From: Castor canadensis
Lineage: Eukaryota > Chordata > Mammalia > Rodentia > Castoridae
Direction: 5' to 3'
DNA: 64,000 nt
NCBI RefSeq assembly: GCF_047511655.1
Contig: NC_133392.1
Coordinates: 160,756,542-160,820,541, forward strand
In this document: in pieces, positions 1 through 12,600 of the stretch
How positions within the stretch are numbered: position 1 is the stretch's first letter
How the letters are laid out: the number at the start of each line of letters is the position of its first letter
Translations under genes and position numbers: made by a program
Notes under the pieces: model-generated
Database searches by the model: none
Told to the model about the DNA's origin: nothing
The model's input: only the letters and a program-made list of their open reading frames with translations

Positions 1-84
1 TTAGCCCCAACAAGCCCCACATTTGTTACTCCCAGCTCCCCTATTCCCTCTGAATATTGAAAGACAGTGGGCACTTCTTAAACA

Positions 85-200
85 GCTCATGGGACTGTGG
101 CCAGCCAAATGATGGTCTCCAAAGATGTCCACGTCCCAGTCACTGGAACCTGTGAATGTGTTAGCTGATATGGAAAAAGGAACTTTGCAGCTGTGACAAG
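85..200 (+). repeat. MLT1-type MaLR LTR, 5' part
   Basis: The stretch around 'ccaaagatgtccacgtcc' and 'ggaacctgtgaatgtgtta' follows the beginning of the MLT1 LTR consensus as I know it. The remainder of the same LTR resumes near 1622, so this is the left half of an element split by later insertions. Family assignment is from memory. Confidence 0.6.
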
Positions 201-283
201 GACCTTGCAATGGATGGTGAATTTTATGTGTCAATGCAGCTGTGACAAGGACCTTGCAATGGATGGTGAATTTTATGTGTCAA
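186..283. repeat. Exact 49-bp tandem duplication
   Basis: A 49-base unit beginning at 186 is repeated immediately at 235-283 with no mismatch that I can see. The unit spans the junction between the MLT1 LTR and the repeat inserted in it, so it formed after that insertion. Confidence 0.9.
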
Positions 284-788
284 CTTGACTGGGCCAAGGA
301 ATGCCCAGATAGCTGGTAAAACATTTCTGGACGTGTCTGTGAGGGTCTTTCCAGAAGAGATGAGCGTTTGAAATCAATTAACTGAGTAAAGACTCTCACC
401 GTTCTGGATCCATCCAGAATGGACCATCCACATTGGACCATCCAACAGGGTCAGGACATCCTCCAACCAGTTGAGATCCCAGAACAAGAAGGGTAAATTT
501 GGTCTCTCTGCTTTAAATGGGATATCCATCTTCTCCTGACCTTGGACATCAGAGCTCCTGGTTCTTGGGCCTTTGGACTCTGGGCTTCTACAGAGGCCTC
601 TGTGGTTCTCAGCACTTCAGCCTTGGGCTGAATTATTCCCACCAGCCTTCCTAGGTCTCTAGCTTGCAGACAGAGATCATGGGATTTTGTGCCTCCATAA
701 TCATGGAAGCCAATTCCCATAAAAAATTCTCTTCTAGATAGATTGATTGACAGATAGATAGATGTGTGAGAGAGAGAAATATAGGTAT
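220..788 (+). repeat. Medium-reiterated interspersed repeat, left part
   Basis: The sequence from 'ttttatgtgtcaacttgac' to about 720 follows a widespread ancient mammalian repeat whose far end reads like 'ctctgtttctctggaaaccctg'. That end appears at 1598-1620, after a Tigger-like insertion. A GATA/GA-rich stretch fills 733-780. I do not trust my memory for the exact family name. Confidence 0.5.
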
Positions 789-1559
789 TCAGTCAACACT
801 TCGTATCCATGGGTTCCACATCCATGAATTCAACAAACCTCAGATAAAAAACATTCAGAAAAAAAAAAAGCTTGCATCTGCTTAAACTGTTGATTTCGTG
901 GAAGTTGGGAGTAGAATAGCGGAAGAGAAGGGGGAGGAGAAGGAGAAGGAGGTCGGTGGGTACCATGTTGCTGTTTGACAGGAAGAATGAGTTCTGGTGT
1001 TGTACAGCACTGCAGGGTGAATGTAATTAATGAGAATGTGTTGGAAGAGATGAATTTGAATGTACTCCCCATAAAGAAATGATAAATGTTTAGGTGATAT
1101 ATATGCTAATTACCCAAGCGGATCACTACCCAGTGTAGACATGAGTCAAAACACCACATTGTACTCACAAATATGGACAAACATTCTGCATCAATCAAAA
1201 AATTTAGAAAAAGAAAAATCAAATATGTACTGATCATATACAGAATTTTTCTGTCATTATTCCCTAAACGATACAGTGTAACAACTACTTACACAGCACT
1301 ACATTGGATTGAGTATTACAAGGAATGTAGCGATGGTTTAAAGTCTGTGGAGTCCTGGGGGTGTAGCTCGCTGGTACAGTGCTTGCCTAGCATGTCTGAG
1401 GCCCTGGGATCGCACCACACACACACAAACCTAAAGTCTGTGGGAGGGTGTTTTATGCAAATATTTCATCATTTCATATAAGGAATTTAAGCATCTGAGG
1501 ATTTTGGTGTCCTCGGGGATCCTGAAACCAACCTCCATGGATAACAAGGGATGGCTACA
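789..1559. mobile_element. Tigger/MER2-like non-autonomous DNA transposon
   Basis: The left end (cagtcaacacttcgtatcc, 791-809) and the right end (about 1537-1559) are imperfect inverted copies of the 'CAGT..CCCT..GTATCC' terminus of the MER2/Tigger group. The interior near 1256-1300 (ttattccctaaacgataca) also fits that group. It has no coding capacity and is interrupted by an ID-like SINE. Confidence 0.6.
1351..1431 (+). mobile_element. ID-like tRNA-Ala-derived SINE with target-site duplication
   Basis: It contains 'gtgtagctcgctggtacag' and 'gcttgcctagcatg', matching the A-box half of ID SINEs, followed by a CA-rich tail. The 12-bp flank 'taaagtctgtgg' occurs at 1339-1350 and again at 1432-1443, which is the duplication expected of L1-driven retroposition. 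Confidence 0.85.
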
Positions 1560-1599
1560 GGTAGATAAACACATACATACACTCATATCCCGTAGGCTC

Positions 1600-1890
1600 T
1601 GTTTCTCTGGAAACCCTGACACAGGCAGATTATCCTGGATTATCTGAGGGAACCCGTGTGATCACAAAGTGTCCTTATAAGAGGGATGCAAGGGGCGGGG
1701 TCCACACAAAGAAGCCACACTGCTGACTTTGAAGATGGAGTGAGGGGCCACCAGCCAAGGTACATGGGCAGCCTCGGAAGCTGAGAAAAGCAAGAAATGG
1801 AGTTTCCCCTGGGGGGTATGGGAAAGAAAAAGAACCATCCTTGAGCACCATTTTAGACTTCTGAGCTCAGGCCATAAGACAGCAACTTTG
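1600..1890 (+). repeat. End of medium-reiterated repeat, then MLT1 LTR 3' part
   Basis: The segment 1598-1620 closes the repeat begun at about 220. From 1625, 'agattatcctggattatct', 'gtccttataagagggatgc' and 'gacttctgagctcagg' follow the second half of the MLT1 LTR in the right order, continuing the fragment at 85-200. Confidence 0.6.
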
Positions 1891-1892
1891 TG

Positions 1893-3815
1893 GTGCCCTT
1901 ACAAGGCTAGTGGCCACATGTCACAGCAGCAACAGGGAGCTAGGAAGATCTCTCTCTCAGCCTCTGCCAGACAGCTGGTCCACCCACCCAGCCATATAGG
2001 TTCCCTAAAAAGCCTGGCCTCAAAACCGTTCTCCCCACTTCCCAGCCCTGTGCCCTGGGTGCCTGAGTCTCCTCTGTAAATAAGAACACTCTCAGGTCCT
2101 GGGTACACTGGGTACTGTCTGATTTGTGCCACGGAGTTGCCCTGCCACCTTTCAGGGCTGTGTGAGGAGGATGCAGGTCACACGTCATACACAGAGGATG
2201 CTGACCCAGTGCCAGCAATTGAGAGGCTCACATTAGTTTCACCCTGTGTCTAAGGAAAGATGAAATAAAGAGGCAAAAGTAGCCCCAGCGGCCCAGCTGG
2301 GACCAGCTAAGTCTGAAAGTAAGGGTTGTGGCTCCGAGTCAAGGAAGATCTGTGCTGGCAAAGTCACATCAGTCTCGTGACTCGACAATGTCTATGCAGG
2401 GACAAGAACAAGGTGGGGCGGTCTCTCGTTCCTTCCCCACCCCAGCCCCCTCCTCAGCAAGAGAGAACTAAGCTCCCAGAATATTCTGATTCATACCTCT
2501 AGCGTTCAGTGTCTCAGCATAGCCTGGGTCCTGGCTGAGTACCAGAGAACATGAGGAATGAGCATCGCCTGGCCTGGGAAGGCCAAGGTCTGGATGGAGA
2601 AAAAGACCCCAGGAAAAGATCACAACAGGATCACTTGGGGACCCAACCGTCCTGGAGGCAGCCCAGACAGGATGGAGGATGCTCTGTGTACATTAAGCAC
2701 CTGCTAGGTACACACACCTGTCACAAACTGTTGGGGCTTAGGAAAGTGATCCAGATGGTCCCAGCTGAGAAAGACAACTGTCACCTGGCTATTGAAGGTA
2801 CATGTGCTAATCTCCAGGAGATTAGCAGACACTAAGGACCACCCTGGGCAGGGAGACTGGCGGAGGAGGGGACAGAGCCAGGGCTCTTAAACTGCCTGAG
2901 GGACCAGGAGGGAAAGGAAGTTGTGGTGGCTTTGCTGGCTGTGACCTGGGCAGCTGGGAGGACAGAGCACCATCAGTCAGTGGAGGGATTCAGTCAGATT
3001 GAAGGCCGGGGAATGAAGTCATGAACTTGGCTTGGGGCTGTGAACTTGGATGTCCAGTCTGAACCGCTGGGTGGCGGCAAGGCAGTGTGGGACCTGCTTG
3101 GGAGACAGCTAAAGCAACAACAAGCTAGCGTAGGTGCTGAGGCCCCTCTCTGAGTCCATGACCTCATTCCTCCCTCTGGCTCTGGGTTCTACCTGCCTAT
3201 CCATTGTCCCTTATTCTTCTCCCAGGTGCTGTCAGCCTCCTTGCCCATACTGGCAAGGCAGCATCAGACATGGGGCACTGCTGAAGAAAGCAGTCACAGA
3301 ATTTGTGGGGGTACCTCCCTGGCCGGGGTGGATAAGGCAAGTTAAGGCCATTAGTGGACTGGGAGGGCAGGGTCCCCAAGAAGGGTGAAAGGAGGCTGTC
3401 TGGTGAGTTCTGTGCGTGGCCTTCCTCTAGCCTGCCTCTGCACAGCTGCCCCGAGGTTGGTCTCTCCAGCAGAGCACTCAGGAGGACCCACTTCAAAGGG
3501 CCTCATCAGGAAGCCCTTCCATGGCTCAGCCCGCAGCTGTCAGAGTGTCTGTAATGACTTCAAACTTCCTTAATCCCTCTGATTCTGCAAGTGTCTTACA
3601 TAAGCCAACCGTCCATCACCAGGAAAGCTTGGTATACAGAGAGCAGGACTGTCCCCAAGTGACCCCAAACCACATGCCAGCTGGGACAGGGGCTCCTCTT
3701 CTCCCAGTGAATAGGCTGCTCCCATCCCCTGCTTCCCAGAGACTCCACCCAGGCCAGGGGCCACATGTCAGAAAAATGGCACTTCTGGATGCTTCTGGTG
3801 CTGAAAAAACAGCCA
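1893..3815. other. Gene-free stretch, nothing recognised
   Basis: Only short chance reading frames occur, with no splice-linked coding pattern, no CpG island and no repeat I can name. Confidence 0.5.
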
Positions 3816-3819
3816 AGAT

Positions 3820-4149
3820 AGCGGGCGAGGTAGCTCATGTCTGTCATCCCAGTTACTTGGGAGACAGAGATTGGGAGGATTATTTTATAAGGCCAGCCTG
3901 GGCAGAAAGTTCATGAGACCCCATCTCAATCAATAAAAAAAGCTGAGTGTGGTGGTTCATGTCTGTCATCCAAGCTACTAGGGAAGTATAAATAGGAAGA
4001 TCAAGATCCAGGCCAGTCAGGACATAAATGCCAAGTGCTATCTGAAAAGTACCTAAAACATAAAGGGATGGGGACATGGCTCAAGTAGTAGATTACCTGC
4101 CTAGCAAGTGAAAGGTCCTGAGTTCAAAACCCAGTGTAACAAAAAAAGA
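3820..4149 (+). mobile_element. Composite SINE: two B1-like units plus ID unit
   Basis: Two successive 7SL/B1-like units begin near 3823 and 3943 (each with 'catgtctgtcatcc' and a grid of short A-rich links). A tRNA-derived unit with 'catggctcaagtagtagat' and 'ttcaaaacccagt' and a poly-A tail follows at about 4064-4149. This trimer layout recurs at 47160 and 51906. Confidence 0.75.
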
Positions 4150-4487
4150 AGACCAAAATGGTTTTTCCCAAGGCCTCAGGAGTGGGCAACACCACCCTGA
4201 TTTTATTGACAAGGGAACTGAGTCATGGCTCTTCCCAGCTCCCAGCTGGGAAGAGGCAGAAATGGGACTTAAAATGAAATACCTGGCTGCAGGTTACTCT
4301 GCACCGCCTCTCAGGACAGCAGTGGTGATTCCACAGGTCTAGGGTTAAATGGTAACCAGGGCTTGGCACTGGGGCTCTGCAGGGCAAGTTCCTGATGAAA
4401 GAGCTACTGCTGTGGGCAGAACAGAGGATGATGGGAGACATCTCTGGATATAATTATCCCATTTGATGTCTGGATAGAATTCTTGGG

Positions 4488-4620
4488 TAAGCCGGTGCCA
4501 GTGGCTCACACCTGTAATCCTAGCTACTCAGAAAGCAGAGATCAGGAGGATCACGGTTCAAAGCCAAGGCTTTAGTTCACGAGACCCTATCTCAAAAATA
4601 TCTAATGCACAATAAAAAAG
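4488..4620 (+). mobile_element. B1-like SINE
   Basis: The unit shows 'tggctcacacctgtaatcc', 'cagagatcaggaggatcac', 'gagaccctatctcaaaaat' and an A-rich end. It is the left half of the composite SINE used elsewhere in this window. Confidence 0.75.
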
Positions 4621-4699
4621 AATTCTTGGGTAGATAAAAATGAGGTGGTTGAATGAGGATGTCACCATCTGACAAAACCCAGTGAATGAATGGGTCTGG

Positions 4700-5275
4700 G
4701 CTGCCATAGTGGTTCTTGCTGCAACAAAGCCCCACAGACAGGTGGCTGAAAACATCTAAAACTTGGGCTAGAGGCATGGCTCAAGTGGCAGAGCGCCGGT
4801 CTAGAAAGAGCAAAGCCCTGAGTTCAATCGCCAGTACTGAAAAACAAACAAACAAACAAAACCTTATTTCCTCAGTGTTCTGGGGGCCAGAAGTGCAAAT
4901 CCAAGTGTCAACAAGGTTGGTTCCTTCCAAAGGCTCGGAGGGGGTCTTCCCCAGGCCTCTCCCAGCTTCTGGTGGTTGCCAGAGATGCCTTGGCTTTGTC
5001 CATGCATCAGTCTCATTTCATCCTCCTTGTCCTTGAGATACTCCTCCTGGGTGTGTATGTCTTCACCTTCACAAGTTGTCCCTTCTGTGAGTGTCCAAAT
5101 TTCCCTCTCTTGTAAGGACACACGGAATTGGGTCAGGGCCCACCTTATTCAAGTGTGTCTCCCTCTTAACTTGATTACACTCACAAACTCAAAATCCCTA
5201 TTCCAAAATGCTATCATAGTCGCAAGGAGTTTGGTCTTCAACATACCTTTTGGGGGGACACACTTCTGTCTGTAA
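4700..5275 (-). repeat. MLT1-type MaLR LTR, split by an ID-like SINE
   Basis: On the - strand this follows MLT1A/B: 'ccacagacaggtggctgaa' at 4733-4751 is the LTR end and 'cttcaacatacctttt' near 5237 is close to the start. Between 4765 and 4862 an ID-like SINE interrupts it. Confidence 0.6.
4765..4862 (+). mobile_element. ID-like SINE
   Basis: tRNA-derived body 'aggcatggctcaagtggca' and 'ccctgagttcaatcgcc', then an (AAAC)n tail. It sits inside an older MLT1 LTR. Confidence 0.8.
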
Positions 5276-5639
5276 GAGCTGCTAGCCTCTGCAAAGAGTG
5301 GGACCAAAGGTTACATGTGCCTCCAGATGGAAGACCCAGCACCTCCCCTTGGCTTGTCAATGACTAAACTGGGATCTGATTGAGCCTTTGGCTTCAGCTA
5401 CCCCTTGCCAGGAAGTACCAGGGACAGGGGAACGCCGTAAATGGCCCCTCCACAGTCAAATGAGCTGGGTCATTCACATAAACTGAAAGGAAGTGAAAGG
5501 GACAGATGGGCAATCTACCCATTAAAAGAGAAGTAAAAGCTGCATTAGGCTTGAGATAATGAGTAACACTACACAAAGTTTCATTTCTTTTCTTCTTAAC
5601 TATTTTATCTGTTCATTTTCTTTTTTGCTGCTGAAATTT

Positions 5640-6405
5640 CTTTTTTATTAATGCCTATTAATTTTACAAAGCGATTTTAATATAGTATTTCACACATGCA
5701 TATACTGCACACTGATCAGATTAATCTTCTCTATTGCCATCCCCCCACCCCCATTTTTCAACAGTTTGTTTCCTTATCCCATCTTCGTACATAGACCCAG
5801 TGTGTTATTATTCACCCCCATTATTCTTTCCCTCTCCTCTCTCTCTCATCCCTGCCAGCAGTCCCACGAGTGCAATCATCATGTATAGTGTGTGTGTATA
5901 TAAATACACACATATGCATATAACATTTCAGGTCTAGATTCTGCATATGAGAGAGAACATGACACCTTTGACCTTCTGGTTTATTTCACTTAACATGATA
6001 TTCTCCAGTTCCATCCATTTTCCTGCAAATGACACAATTTCATTCTTCCTTATTGCTGAGTAATACTGTATTTTTTACATATAGATCACATTTTCTTTCT
6101 CCATTCATCAGTTGAAGGGCACCTAGCTGATTCCATAGCTTGGCTACTGTGAACAGCGCTGCAATAAACATGGGTGTGCAGGTGTCTCAATTGCATTCTG
6201 ACTTACATGCCTTTGGATATATGCCAGGAGTGGTATCATCAGACCATACGTTAGATCTATTTTGAGTTTTTTGAGAACCCTCCATACTGATTTCCATAGT
6301 GTCTGTACTAACTTACATTCCTACCAACAGTGTATAAGGATTCCTTTTTCCCTGCATCCTCACCAACAAAGTTCCACTTCTTAATGGTTATTTCAGGGGT
6401 GCCTA
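5640..6405 (-). mobile_element. Older L1 fragment (3' end of ORF2 and 3' UTR)
   Basis: It is collinear with the 3' parts of the two younger L1 copies at 9.6 kb and 31.2 kb. Shared landmarks include 'tctccagttccatccattt' (6002) and 'gcaataaacatgggtgtgca' (6161). It is more diverged than those copies and carries no usable frame. Confidence 0.8.
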
Positions 6406-6514
6406 TATTATTATGTTAGAATTAAACAGCCGTTTGGTATGGTTTTCAATATGTGTAATTTTTGTTACAATAAAGTTTTTTAAGTTAACAATTACTATTA
6501 AAATTATCATCCTG

Positions 6515-6880
6515 ACTATGGCTTGAATGAGTCTCCAGAACTCGTGTGTTGGAAACTGAGTCCCCAAATTCAAATGGTGAAGTCCCCAAATTCAGAGGTG
6601 GAGCCTTTTCGAGGTTATTAGTGTGATCAGGTCATGAGGGCAGATGGAGCCCCTTGAAGACACAGTGGCTTTTTGAGAAGAGAAGATGTAGAGCTGGTAC
6701 ACTTTCTCTCTCCAGCCACATGATCCCCTCCACCATGTTAAGAGGCAGCAAAATGACCCTTGCCATGTAAGCCCCTCAGCCCTAGACTTCCCGGCCTCCA
6801 GGAAATACACTTATTTTCTTTATAAATTACCGGTCTATGGGATTGTGTTATAGCAGCACAAGTAAGACAATCATCTTCAT
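6515..6880 (+). repeat. MaLR (MST/THE1-like) LTR fossil
   Basis: The order of 'aggtcatgagggcagat', 'cttcccggcctccagg' and 'ttctttataaattaccgg' with 'tatagcagcacaa' at the end follows MST-type MaLR LTRs. It is an isolated LTR with no internal region. Confidence 0.6.
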
Positions 6881-7377
6881 CTTCCTCTGTCACCCCAGAA
6901 ACATTTATAAAGGGTCCCGTGCATCCGGTACTGTGCTGTGTGTGGAGACTTCAATGATGAGAAAAACAGAATTGATCCCTGCCCTTGTGAAACTCACCTG
7001 GGACAGGTAAGCACTAGACAGGTAACAATCTGCCCACACGATAATCACATAAATGACTACACTATTCCAGCGTGTTAGGGCAAAAGAGGACTCTGAGGCT
7101 AGGGTGGCCCACGGAACCTTTTCAGATGATGGAGATTGAACCAACAGGATTCTCTAGTTCTGCCGGGGAGAGAATGGGTTTTGCCTCCATGGGAAGGATT
7201 TGGGTTAAACACTAGGAATATTAAAATGCAGTGACAACCCTGACTGTGAGCCTCTGCTGATCAATATCAGGTCGTGGGCCCTCTCCTAAGAGCTTAGATG
7301 GACATCTCATTAAATCTCAATGACAATCCCCACTTTACACATGAAAAAAAGAAAATGCCAGGAAGATTTGCTGTTGT

Positions 7378-7495
7378 CAAACTTTTTTAATTGATGTATA
7401 ATTCATATACCAAAAAGTGCACACTTCTGAAGCACTCATTTCAGTGACTCTTGGCAGTTGTGTGCACCCACATAATCTTCACCCAAAAGAAGAGG
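7378..7495 (+). repeat. Ancient L1 3'-end fragment
   Basis: The phrase 'attgatgtataattcatata' followed by 'tgtgtgcacccacataatc' resembles the 3' region of old L1M elements. It is short and diverged. Confidence 0.45.
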
Positions 7496-8080
7496 CACAG
7501 CAGTGGTCCCGGTGAGTGATCCTGAAGACCCTGGTCAAGAAGATCTCAGGTCCTTGGTGTCCCAAACAAAGAACTGGGTGGAGACACACAGACTGCAAAA
7601 CAGCAGCAGTTGTCTTGAAAATGAAAGCAGAAAGTACACTCTCGGGATGGGGGGCACCTACCACTCAAGAGCCCTGATGCCTTGGTTCAGATGAGAATAT
7701 ATATGCTATAAGGGGTGGGCAGGGAGGTGGGGTTTTGGTGATTGATTGACAGGGGTTCTGAACATGTGAACTTACTCTGTCTTCATTAGGCTATGAGAGG
7801 GGTCTGGGACAACAGGTAACTTTGGGGCCGGATTTTTCCTTGTGTGCGTGCCCATTTGGGTGAGTCCCCTGTAACCAATCATCCCGCTCACTCAGGATGC
7901 TGTGGTTATTGGTTACTGCAGCTTTTACCACAAAACAAGTGTTTGGGGGCAGTTGTGGGTGGGGCTAGACCACCTGTTTCCCATGACCTGGTTTGGGTAT
8001 TTACCCTGAATCTCCTGCCTCAGCAGAATTTTTCCATCCCCAGAAAATTCCCCAGGGTTCCATTCCAGACCACTGCCTTT
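7480..8080 (-). repeat. Possible solo LTR
   Basis: On the - strand the region shows CCAAT-like boxes (attgg at 7914-7918), a TATA-like A/T stretch near 7695-7712, and a downstream pyrimidine-rich part. That layout resembles an LTR promoter. I cannot match a family and saw no paired LTR or internal coding remnant, so this is a tentative call. Confidence 0.3.
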
Positions 8081-9595
8081 CAGCCACAAGCCATGGCTTC
8101 TCTGTTAAGGAATTTGACCAAGGCAGTTGTGAGAAAACTTTCCATCACAATTTGGCTGCAGCTTTCCATAAAGGAGGGGTAGGGCTTGAGTACCATCTCC
8201 AAAGTCCTTGTGGCATCCCTCAGTGCCAGACCCACACAACTGGGCAGGAGAAAATGCCATCCAGTGAGCACTTGAAGGGTAGGACACAGGTGGGCATGCC
8301 ACAAAAATAGCTCTACCCTCAGATACGCAGAGTTCACCCAGACCAGGTACGTTTGGGGCAGGGCCCAGAAACCAAGGCAAACTTGGGCGCCAGCTGGGAA
8401 GATACCTACGGCACCATGCTGGAAAGGGAGGGGTGAGGGAGCTGTTTCCAAGGAATTAAAAGTGCCAGTGGACTGGTCAATGTCAAGTCTTTAACTCTTT
8501 CCCCAGGGCTCCACAGGGTTGGTGATAGACCATTTATAGTGCATGGAAGTCGGCTTACGTTGGGACCACTCCCTCTGCTGCTTCTGTCTGTTGGTCACTT
8601 TCTGTCCCTGGATCATGAGCAGGCACCCAGTCCACAGTGGTCCCTTACCTTCTGCTCCCTGGTGTCCAAGCCAGTCACCTTGCCAGCATTTGCCTCGGCC
8701 ACCAGGTAAAGAACCCAAAGAGAACGTGGGAATCTCAAGATAAGCCCAGCCCCAGGCTCCCCACTCACAAAGCATGGTCTCCTCCTGGAGCGGGAAGAGC
8801 GTCACCACCGACTGCCACAGCTCCTGAGAAAGGGGAGTGGAGACGCAGATGCCTTTGAGCCCCTATTAGGAAAAGGAGAAAGACTGTCCCTGTAAAAGCA
8901 CCTGGTGCTATGGGCCAGCACTAAATGGCAAGAAGAGCTGGCCTCCGCTGCTGTCCTCCCTGGCACACAAAGGCTCCCTCTTAACTGAGTAGGAGACCCA
9001 CGTGAGCCTCAAAGCCACAAATAGCACTGAAGAGGGCGAGCCCTTTGTAGCTGGTGAATCACTGCATAGGGGTAGAAAGGAAGCAATCAGGGGCACCTTG
9101 CTGGGAGGGTAAGGAGCCCTCAGGCACTCTGCTCAGAACAACCCACTGCCTCCTCTTTGCTGAGCCCTGGGTGGCCTCTATTAGCAGCCTCTAGGGATGA
9201 CTGTGCCTCTCATCTGTCTGGCAGGGGTTTGAGGATGGGAATTTGACCTGGAATTGGCTCCTGGGTTTCCTAGGAAATCTACAACAGACATCAGCAAGTG
9301 TCCAGAATGGGACATTGTTTTCATCCTCTATGAGTAGAAATGTGTGTGCTTGTCCTGGAAAAGGAGGCAAGAGGTTAGTGCAGACCCCCACCCCTGGCAA
9401 AGGCTGCTGTGATGAAATACACATTTATCCCTCTGTGCCCTTCACATGTGAAAAGGCTGCCCTGGAGGCAAATCAACCCAGCCTCTCTCTGCGAGACAGG
9501 CGGCTCCATCCCACTTGCCAGGAGGCCCCCTTCCAAATGCCATATACCCCTGCTCACCTTTGCAGCCTCCCACCTGCCTTGGTTAATCTCCAAAA
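8081..9595. other. Gene-free stretch, nothing recognised
   Basis: No splice-linked coding pattern, no CpG island and no repeat I can name, up to the target-site duplication of the next L1. Confidence 0.5.
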
Positions 9596-9608
9596 GTGGC
9601 TGACCCTT
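9596..9608. repeat. Target-site duplication of the 4.2-kb L1 (left)
   Basis: 'gtggctgaccctt' here is identical to 13773-13785. It directly abuts the T-rich tail of the L1. Confidence 0.92.
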
Positions 9609-12600
9609 GTTTTGTTTTGCTTTGTTTTATTATTGGTGTTGTGCTGGATGGGGGTACTTTAGAGTATTTGCAAAAGTTCTTACAATGGATCAAATACATC
9701 ATATTTGAATTCACCAGTGCTCTCTTTCATTCTCCCTCCCCAATTACCAGAACAGTCTCAACAGGTATCATCTTTGCATTTATTTACATGTGTATACATT
9801 ATTTGGGCCACCTCCCCCTCCCCCACCACCCCCCCACACACCCCGGGCAGAGCCTGTTCCTCCCTCTTGTTCTCCAATTTTGTAAGAGAAAAAAACATAA
9901 AAGATAATAAGAAAAACATGGCATTTTTGCTAGTTTGAGATAAAGACAGCTATACAGGGAGATTCCTTGTGTTGTTTCCATGCACGTGTGTATTACAACC
10001 CAAACTGGTTCATCTCAACCAGACCTCTTCACTCCTTCCTAGTCCCCTTCGCATAGTGGCCTCAGTCAGTTTAAGATTACTGTATTTGTTCCTATACAGT
10101 GATTACATCAATGACCTTCAAGTTTTTGGTTTCCTTCCCTTGCCCTATCCCTTCTGTGCAGTGTCCCCTTAGCATGACCCATGTCCAATAATATTGATGC
10201 ATTTGTTTCAGGTCTATAATCTGCATGAGGGAGAACATGTGATTTTTGGCCTTCTGAGCCTGACTAACTTCCCTTAAGATAATGTTCTCCAGTTCCATCC
10301 ATTTACTTGTAAATGACAAAATTTCATTCTTCTTCATGGCTGAATAAAATTCCATTGTGTATAGATACCACATTTTCTTGATCCATTCGTCAGTGGTGGG
10401 GCATCTTGGCTGTTTCCATAACTTGGCTATTGTGAATAGTGCCGCAATAAACATGGGTGTGCAGGTGCCTCTGGAGTAACCTGAGTTGCAGTCCTTTGGG
10501 TATATCCACAGGAGTGGAATTGCTGGGTCACATGGAAGATCTATGATTAATTTTTTAAGGAGCCTCCATATTGTCTTCTGTAGTGGTTGTACTAGCTTAC
10601 ATTCCCATCAGCAGGGTATGAGGGCTCTTTTCCCCTGTATCCTCACCAACATCGGTTGTTGCTGGTGTTCGTGATGATAGTTATTCCAACAGGAGTGAGG
10701 TGGAATCTTAGTGTGGTTTGGATTTGCATTTCCTTTATGGTCAGGGATGGTGGGCATTTTTTTCATGTGTTTTTTGACCATTTGGACTTCTTCCTTAGAA
10801 AAAACTCTGTTTGGTTCAGTTGCCCACTTCTTTATTGGTTCATTGGTTTTGGGGGAGTTTAATTTTTTGAGCTCCCTGTATATTCTGGTTATCAGTCCCT
10901 TGTCTGATGTATAGCCAACAAATATTTTCTCCCACTCTGTGGGTGGTCTCTTCAGTTTAGAGACCATTTCTTTTGCTGTGCAGAAGCTTTTTAATTTCAT
11001 GTAGTCCCATTTGTCCATCCTTTCTCTTGGTTGCTGGGCTCCTGGAGTTCTACTGAGGAAGTCTTTGCCTATACCTATTGCTTCCAGAGTATTCCTTGCT
11101 CTTTCCTGTACTAACTTCGAAGTTTCAGGTCTCATATTAAGGTCCTTAATCCACTTTGAGTTGATACTAGTACAGGGTGACAGGCAGGGATCTAGTTTCA
11201 GTTTTCTGCAGGTAGATATCCAGTTTTCCCAGCAACATTTGTTGAAGAGGCTGCCTTTTCTCCATCATATAGTTTTTCACACCACTGTTGAAAATTAGGT
11301 GAACATAGGTGCATGGATTCATATCCTGGTCCTCTATTCTGCTCCTCTGGTCTTCAATTTTATTGATATGGTTCTTTAATACAGTTTGACATCGGGTATC
11401 GTGATACCTCCAGCATTGCTCTTTTTCTCAGAATTGCCTGGCTCTTTGCGGTCTTTTGTGTGTCCAAATGAACTTTAGGGTAGGTTTTTCAATTTCTGTG
11501 ATGAATGTCATTGGGATTTTGATGGGAATTGCGATGAACACGTAAATTGCTTTTGGTAGTATAGCCACTTTTACTATGTTGATTCTGCCAATCCATGAGC
11601 ATGGGAGATCTTTCTACCTTCTACAGTCTTCTTCAATCTCTTTCTCCAGTGGTTTGTAGTTCTTCTTGTAGAGGTCATTTACATCCTTTAAATTTATTCC
11701 TGTATATTTGATTTTTTTAGGCTATTGTAAATGAAATTGTTTTCATATATTCTTTCTCAATTTGTTCATTGTTGCTGTATAGAAAGGCCACTGATTTTTT
11801 TAAGTGGATTTTGTATCCTGCTACATTGCTGAAGCTATTTATGATGTCTAGGAGGTGTTAGGTAGAGTTTTTTGGGTCTTTAAGGTGTAAGATCATGTCA
11901 TCTGCAACTAGGGGTAGTTTGACTACTTCTTTACCTATTTGTATTCCTTTTATTTCTTCTTCTTGCCTTATCACTCTGGCTAGGAATTCTAGAACTGTGT
12001 TGAATAGGAGTGGGGAGAGTGGGCACTCTTGTCTTGTTCCTGATTTTAGGGGAAATTGTTTCAGTTTTTCTCCCTTAAGTATGATGTTGGCTATAGGTTT
12101 GTCATATTTAGCCTTTATAATGTTGAGGAACATTCTTTATATTCCTAGTTTTCTTAGAGCCTTTATCATGAAGCGATGTTGAATCTTATCAAAGGCTTTT
12201 CTGCATCTGTTGAGATATCAAGTGGTTTTTGTCTTTGCTTCTATTAATGTGCTATATTACATTTATTGATTTGTATATATTGAACCATCCCTGCAACCCT
12301 GGGATGAAGCTGACTTGGTCGTGGTGAATGATCTTTTTGATGTATTGTTGAATTCAGTTTGCCATTATTTTGTTGAGGATTTTTGCATCAATGTTCATTA
12401 AGGAGATTGGCCTATAGTTCTCCTTTTTGGAAGTGTCCTTGTCCAGTTTGGGGATGAGTGTAATACTGGCTTCACAGAATGAGATTGGCAGTGTTCCTTC
12501 CCTTTCTATTTCATGGAACAGTTTAAGGGGTGTTGGTATCAGTTCTTCTCTAAAGGTCTGGTAGAATTCAGCAGAGAATCCATCAGGTTCTGGACTTTTC

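Noticed and set aside
4062-4149. tRNA-like sequence with A- and B-box features
   Set aside because: These are tRNA-derived ID-like SINE units with poly-A tails. The cloverleaf cannot be completed. The same applies to the other ID-like copies.
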